Part shown: piece by piece, positions 31,362 to 33,527 of the stretch
Layout: each line of letters begins with the position of its first letter
Position numbering within the stretch: the stretch's first letter is position 1
Assembly: GCA_025058535.1 (NCBI GenBank)
Contig: JANXEL010000092.1
Location: 1-33,527, forward strand
DNA from: Ignisphaera sp.
GTDB taxonomy: Archaea; Thermoproteota; Thermoprotei_A; Sulfolobales; Ignisphaeraceae
Length of the DNA stretch: 33,527 nt
Direction of reading: 5' to 3'
The notes under the pieces: generated by a model
Database searches by the model: none
Seen by the model: the letters and a program-made list of their open reading frames with translations, nothing else
Told to the model about the DNA's origin: nothing
Translations under genes and position numbers: made by a program

Positions 31362-33395
31362 TTAACTCTTTTTAAGCATCACCAGTAGTATAGCTATTAA
31401 AAATAGCGCTGCTATGGTTGCTACTAAAGCCAAACTACTCAAGTTTACGTGAATGTTACTCGTGTTAGTCTGTGTATCTGCCGTAATCGTTGTTGTAACC
31501 GTTATTGTTTCAGGTGGCATGGTTATCGTTGTTGTAACCGTTATTGTTTTAGTCTGGGTTCCCTTCTCCTGTGTTTCTACTTCTTTGCTGATTTCCGAAG
31601 ACTGTGGCTGTAATTGCGATAGTTCTATTCCAAGAACCCTGTATATTGACAATACTATTGATAGTCTGGATAGCATTATTAATTGAGTTTGAGGGTAGGA
31701 CTCTAAAGCTTTTATCATCTCTATATGTAGCGGAATGTCTATGGGTGGCATGTTAAGTGTGGATAATAATGAGAGTGATGTATTTATAGTTTTATTCACT
31801 GCCTCTATTGCTGAATTGTAGTCCTGTAGAAAAAGGGATACCAATGCTAAATGCATATAACTTATAGAACTTATTCCAAGTGCGAGCTTATCAAGGGGAT
31901 TATCTACTTTAAGCAATAGTGAATATCTGTACACAGCTTCTAAGGATACATCTTCGGGGAGCTGTGCCATGGACGAGAATGCTACTATGTACGTATAGAT
32001 GTTTTGAGATAGTGTTGAAATGTATAGAGCCATTCTATCTAAATCATCTCTAGGTACAGATGAGCCAAAGCCTTGGTATTTATCTAGTAGTGTAAACCAC
32101 AGCTTTGCTGTATAAATTCTAGCAGAGGCAAGAGCTAAGTACTGAGATATGGTATCAATGTACCGAGATTCAAGAGTTTTATTTATATAAAGCAGAGCCT
32201 CGTAGGCTCTATCCAAAGTGTTTATAGTGATAGAAAGCCTAGCTATATCCATACCATTTTTTAAATGGTATTTATGCACAGAATCTATGACCATATATAC
32301 AGAACTATTTATAGTACTGATTTCATTTGATATGAAGGTTTCATCTGCAATTGCCTTAAGTAAGTAGAGACGCTGATATGCATACACAAGTGCTTGGAAA
32401 TATAGAGATGAAGCGGCATAAGGCTTTCCACTCCTAGCTAAGATTTCAGCCCGGCTCTGTAAATTATCGATGTTAGAATCGATGCTCTGAAGAATACCTC
32501 TTATATAGATACCAGAATAACCGCGTATCGATGATAACGCTCTATCTTCGATGGTTTTACTCTCATTCACTACTTTCATTATTTCGCTAGTTAGATTAGG
32601 TATCCAATCATACAACACTTCATTTAATGTACTGTATATGGCGCTTAATCGGTCAGAGGGGTTGGTACCCCTAGGTATTGCCTTATACACCCCATTCGTG
32701 AAAATCTCTATTGCTTCAAAAACGTTTGCAACAGGTATTACTTGAACGTTTAGTTGAGCACCGTATGATACTAGATCTATAGTTTCTGGAATAACTCTAG
32801 TGATAATAGAGGGACCGATCCTTTGTGAAACGACCCTGTATACAACGTCTTTCGTCTGTCCATATGGAACTAGGAAGATCTTAGCCCCTCTGATAGCGGC
32901 AGCATCAAGTTTATACTTTAATCCTCCAACGGGTCCTATACTACCATCTGGTAAGATCATGCCCGTCATAATAACGCCCTCATTAAGGGGTAGCCTGAGG
33001 AGTGCTGAAGCGAAAGCTACAGCAGTAACGCCACTCGCGCTAGGTCCACCGATAATTGGAGTATCAGATTTTACAGAAGCGTAGAAGTCGCAGGCATAGA
33101 AACTTGTATTGGCTACACTACTTGCCACTAAAGCAGCTACTCTAGTAGATGCCTGTAAATCAATTTGAGTAAGAGGAAGAGTTTCTACGTATACATGACC
33201 AGATCCAGGACATGTAACACGCACATATAGGTCGGCTGAAACTCCTATATAGGAACCATTTGACAGTTGGCTGACGGCTACTATTACAATACGTCTTGAT
33301 TCATCTAGTGAGTAGCTGTACGCCAAGGTAACTGCAGGCAGTAGTGCTGTTGCAAGTATCAATACTATGAATATCACGTAGCCTCTGGATACCAT
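31362..33395 (-). CDS. Membrane-anchored Lon-type (S16) serine protease, archaeal COG1750-like
   Basis: A 677-residue surface protease. A signal-type helix (about 5-25) is followed by an S16 Lon proteolytic domain. The nucleophile is S119 in GGPSASGVTAV and the lysine K162 in GPVGGLKYKLDAAAIRG; their spacing of 43 equals that of E. coli Lon S679/K722. There is no ATPase domain. Residues about 230-600 are alpha-helical and TPR-like with many Tyr/Leu pairs. A Thr-rich stalk (about 610-645, with a repeated TITVTTTIT) precedes a C-terminal membrane helix and MLKKS. The catalytic domain therefore faces outside, anchored at the C-terminus. It is convergent with the small orphan. Family confidence is high; substrates are unknown. 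Confidence 0.87.
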   Translation of the reverse strand: MVSRGYVIFIVLILATALLPAVTLAYSYSLDESRRIVIVAVSQLSNGSYIGVSADLYVRVTCPGSGHVYVETLPLTQIDLQASTRVAALVASSVANTSFYACDFYASVKSDTPIIGGPSASGVTAVAFASALLRLPLNEGVIMTGMILPDGSIGPVGGLKYKLDAAAIRGAKIFLVPYGQTKDVVYRVVSQRIGPSIITRVIPETIDLVSYGAQLNVQVIPVANVFEAIEIFTNGVYKAIPRGTNPSDRLSAIYSTLNEVLYDWIPNLTSEIMKVVNESKTIEDRALSSIRGYSGIYIRGILQSIDSNIDNLQSRAEILARSGKPYAASSLYFQALVYAYQRLYLLKAIADETFISNEISTINSSVYMVIDSVHKYHLKNGMDIARLSITINTLDRAYEALLYINKTLESRYIDTISQYLALASARIYTAKLWFTLLDKYQGFGSSVPRDDLDRMALYISTLSQNIYTYIVAFSSMAQLPEDVSLEAVYRYSLLLKVDNPLDKLALGISSISYMHLALVSLFLQDYNSAIEAVNKTINTSLSLLSTLNMPPIDIPLHIEMIKALESYPQTQLIMLSRLSIVLSIYRVLGIELSQLQPQSSEISKEVETQEKGTQTKTITVTTTITMPPETITVTTTITADTQTNTSNIHVNLSSLALVATIAALFLIAILLVMLKKS
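31486..31549. repeat. 25-bp direct repeat encoding the Thr-rich stalk
   Basis: The same 25 bases occur at 31486-31510 and 31525-31549, 39 bp (13 codons) apart and in frame. They encode the TITVTTTIT units of the protease stalk on the minus strand. In-frame repeats of this type allow stalk length changes by recombination or slippage. Confidence 0.7.
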
Positions 33396-33527
33396 AGAGC
33401 TTACACTCTACTGGTTGATGCAGAGCTGTGTTCTCCATTTGGACACCTAAAAAGGTTGCTCACTATTGGTGAGTTTATTTAGATTATACTCTACAGGTTT
33501 ATCCATCAGTCTTCTAAGTAGTTACAT
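33396..33527. other. Upstream region of the Lon-like protease
   Basis: The last 132 bases hold the presumed promoter of the minus-strand protease and a small hairpin CTCACTATTGGTGAG near 33458-33472. Only very short frames occur. No further gene is supported before the window ends. Confidence 0.3.

Noticed and set aside
31453-31686. Valine-rich plus-strand frame opposite the protease stalk
   Set aside because: It is the antisense of the Thr-rich repeat, which automatically reads as Val runs.
1-33527. CRISPR arrays, insertion sequences, rRNA
   Set aside because: No regularly spaced repeats, transposase frames with terminal repeats, or rRNA-like sequence were seen.

Overview
The window looks like the chromosome of a hyperthermophilic crenarchaeon (Thermoproteota). 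It is A+T-rich, uses many AGA/AGG arginine codons, and has TATA-type promoters, GGTG/GAGG-type ribosome sites and many GTG/TTG starts. Archaeal proteins include Nep1, FAU-1, an AbrB-PhoU regulator, UPF0147, an aKMT-like lysine methyltransferase, CobY and archaeal HMG-CoA synthase. An ESCRT-III/CdvB-like protein argues against Thermoproteales and for a Desulfurococcales/Ignisphaera/Fervidicoccus-like lineage; the genus is an inference. Genes are packed tightly and almost every convergent pair abuts or overlaps.

Layout. 1-5.1 kb: a truncated gene end, an ESCRT-III-like protein, a lysine methyltransferase, an UlaG-like metallo-hydrolase, UPF0147, ribonuclease FAU-1 and an AbrB-PhoU regulator. 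5.2-9.3 kb: phosphoglycerate mutase (apgM), an unannotated C/D box sRNA, a ROK sugar kinase, an HhH-GPD DNA glycosylase with two tandem cysteine clusters, and Nep1. 9.4-13.1 kb: an orphan protein, HMG-CoA synthase, a winged-helix-like protein with an acidic tail followed by a 54-residue ORF, a small zinc-finger gene interrupted by an in-frame stop, an orphan, and a GfcR-like HTH-PRTase regulator. 13.2-16.1 kb: a degenerate metallophosphoesterase, a radical SAM protein and, convergent to them, a degenerate medium-chain dehydrogenase. 16.1-20.3 kb: looser spacing, two gene-free stretches, a GNAT acetyltransferase, orphans, a zinc-finger HTH regulator, a ribbon-helix-helix regulator under an 18-bp palindrome, and a xylose-isomerase-like TIM barrel.

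20.5-30.7 kb is a cobamide salvage and uptake region. It holds threonine-phosphate decarboxylase (cobD, +) facing a minus-strand operon that reads broken cobT-like remnant, cbiS, cobY, cobS, cbiB. After thiC and a translationally coupled unknown come btuF, btuC and btuD. Together these would import corrinoid, strip the cobinamide side chain, add aminopropanol phosphate, activate with GTP, and attach the lower ligand. The gene expected to activate the lower ligand (cobT) appears decayed. 31-33.4 kb: a small orphan and a membrane-anchored Lon-type (S16) serine protease with a Thr-rich stalk.

The most interesting points are the duplicated cysteine cluster in the DNA glycosylase, the decayed cobT inside an otherwise intact salvage operon, the interrupted zinc-finger mini-gene, the C/D box sRNA between two glycolytic genes, and the thiC-coupled unknown. 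I did not find a clearly new multi-gene defence or mobile system, CRISPR array, insertion sequence, rRNA or tRNA.
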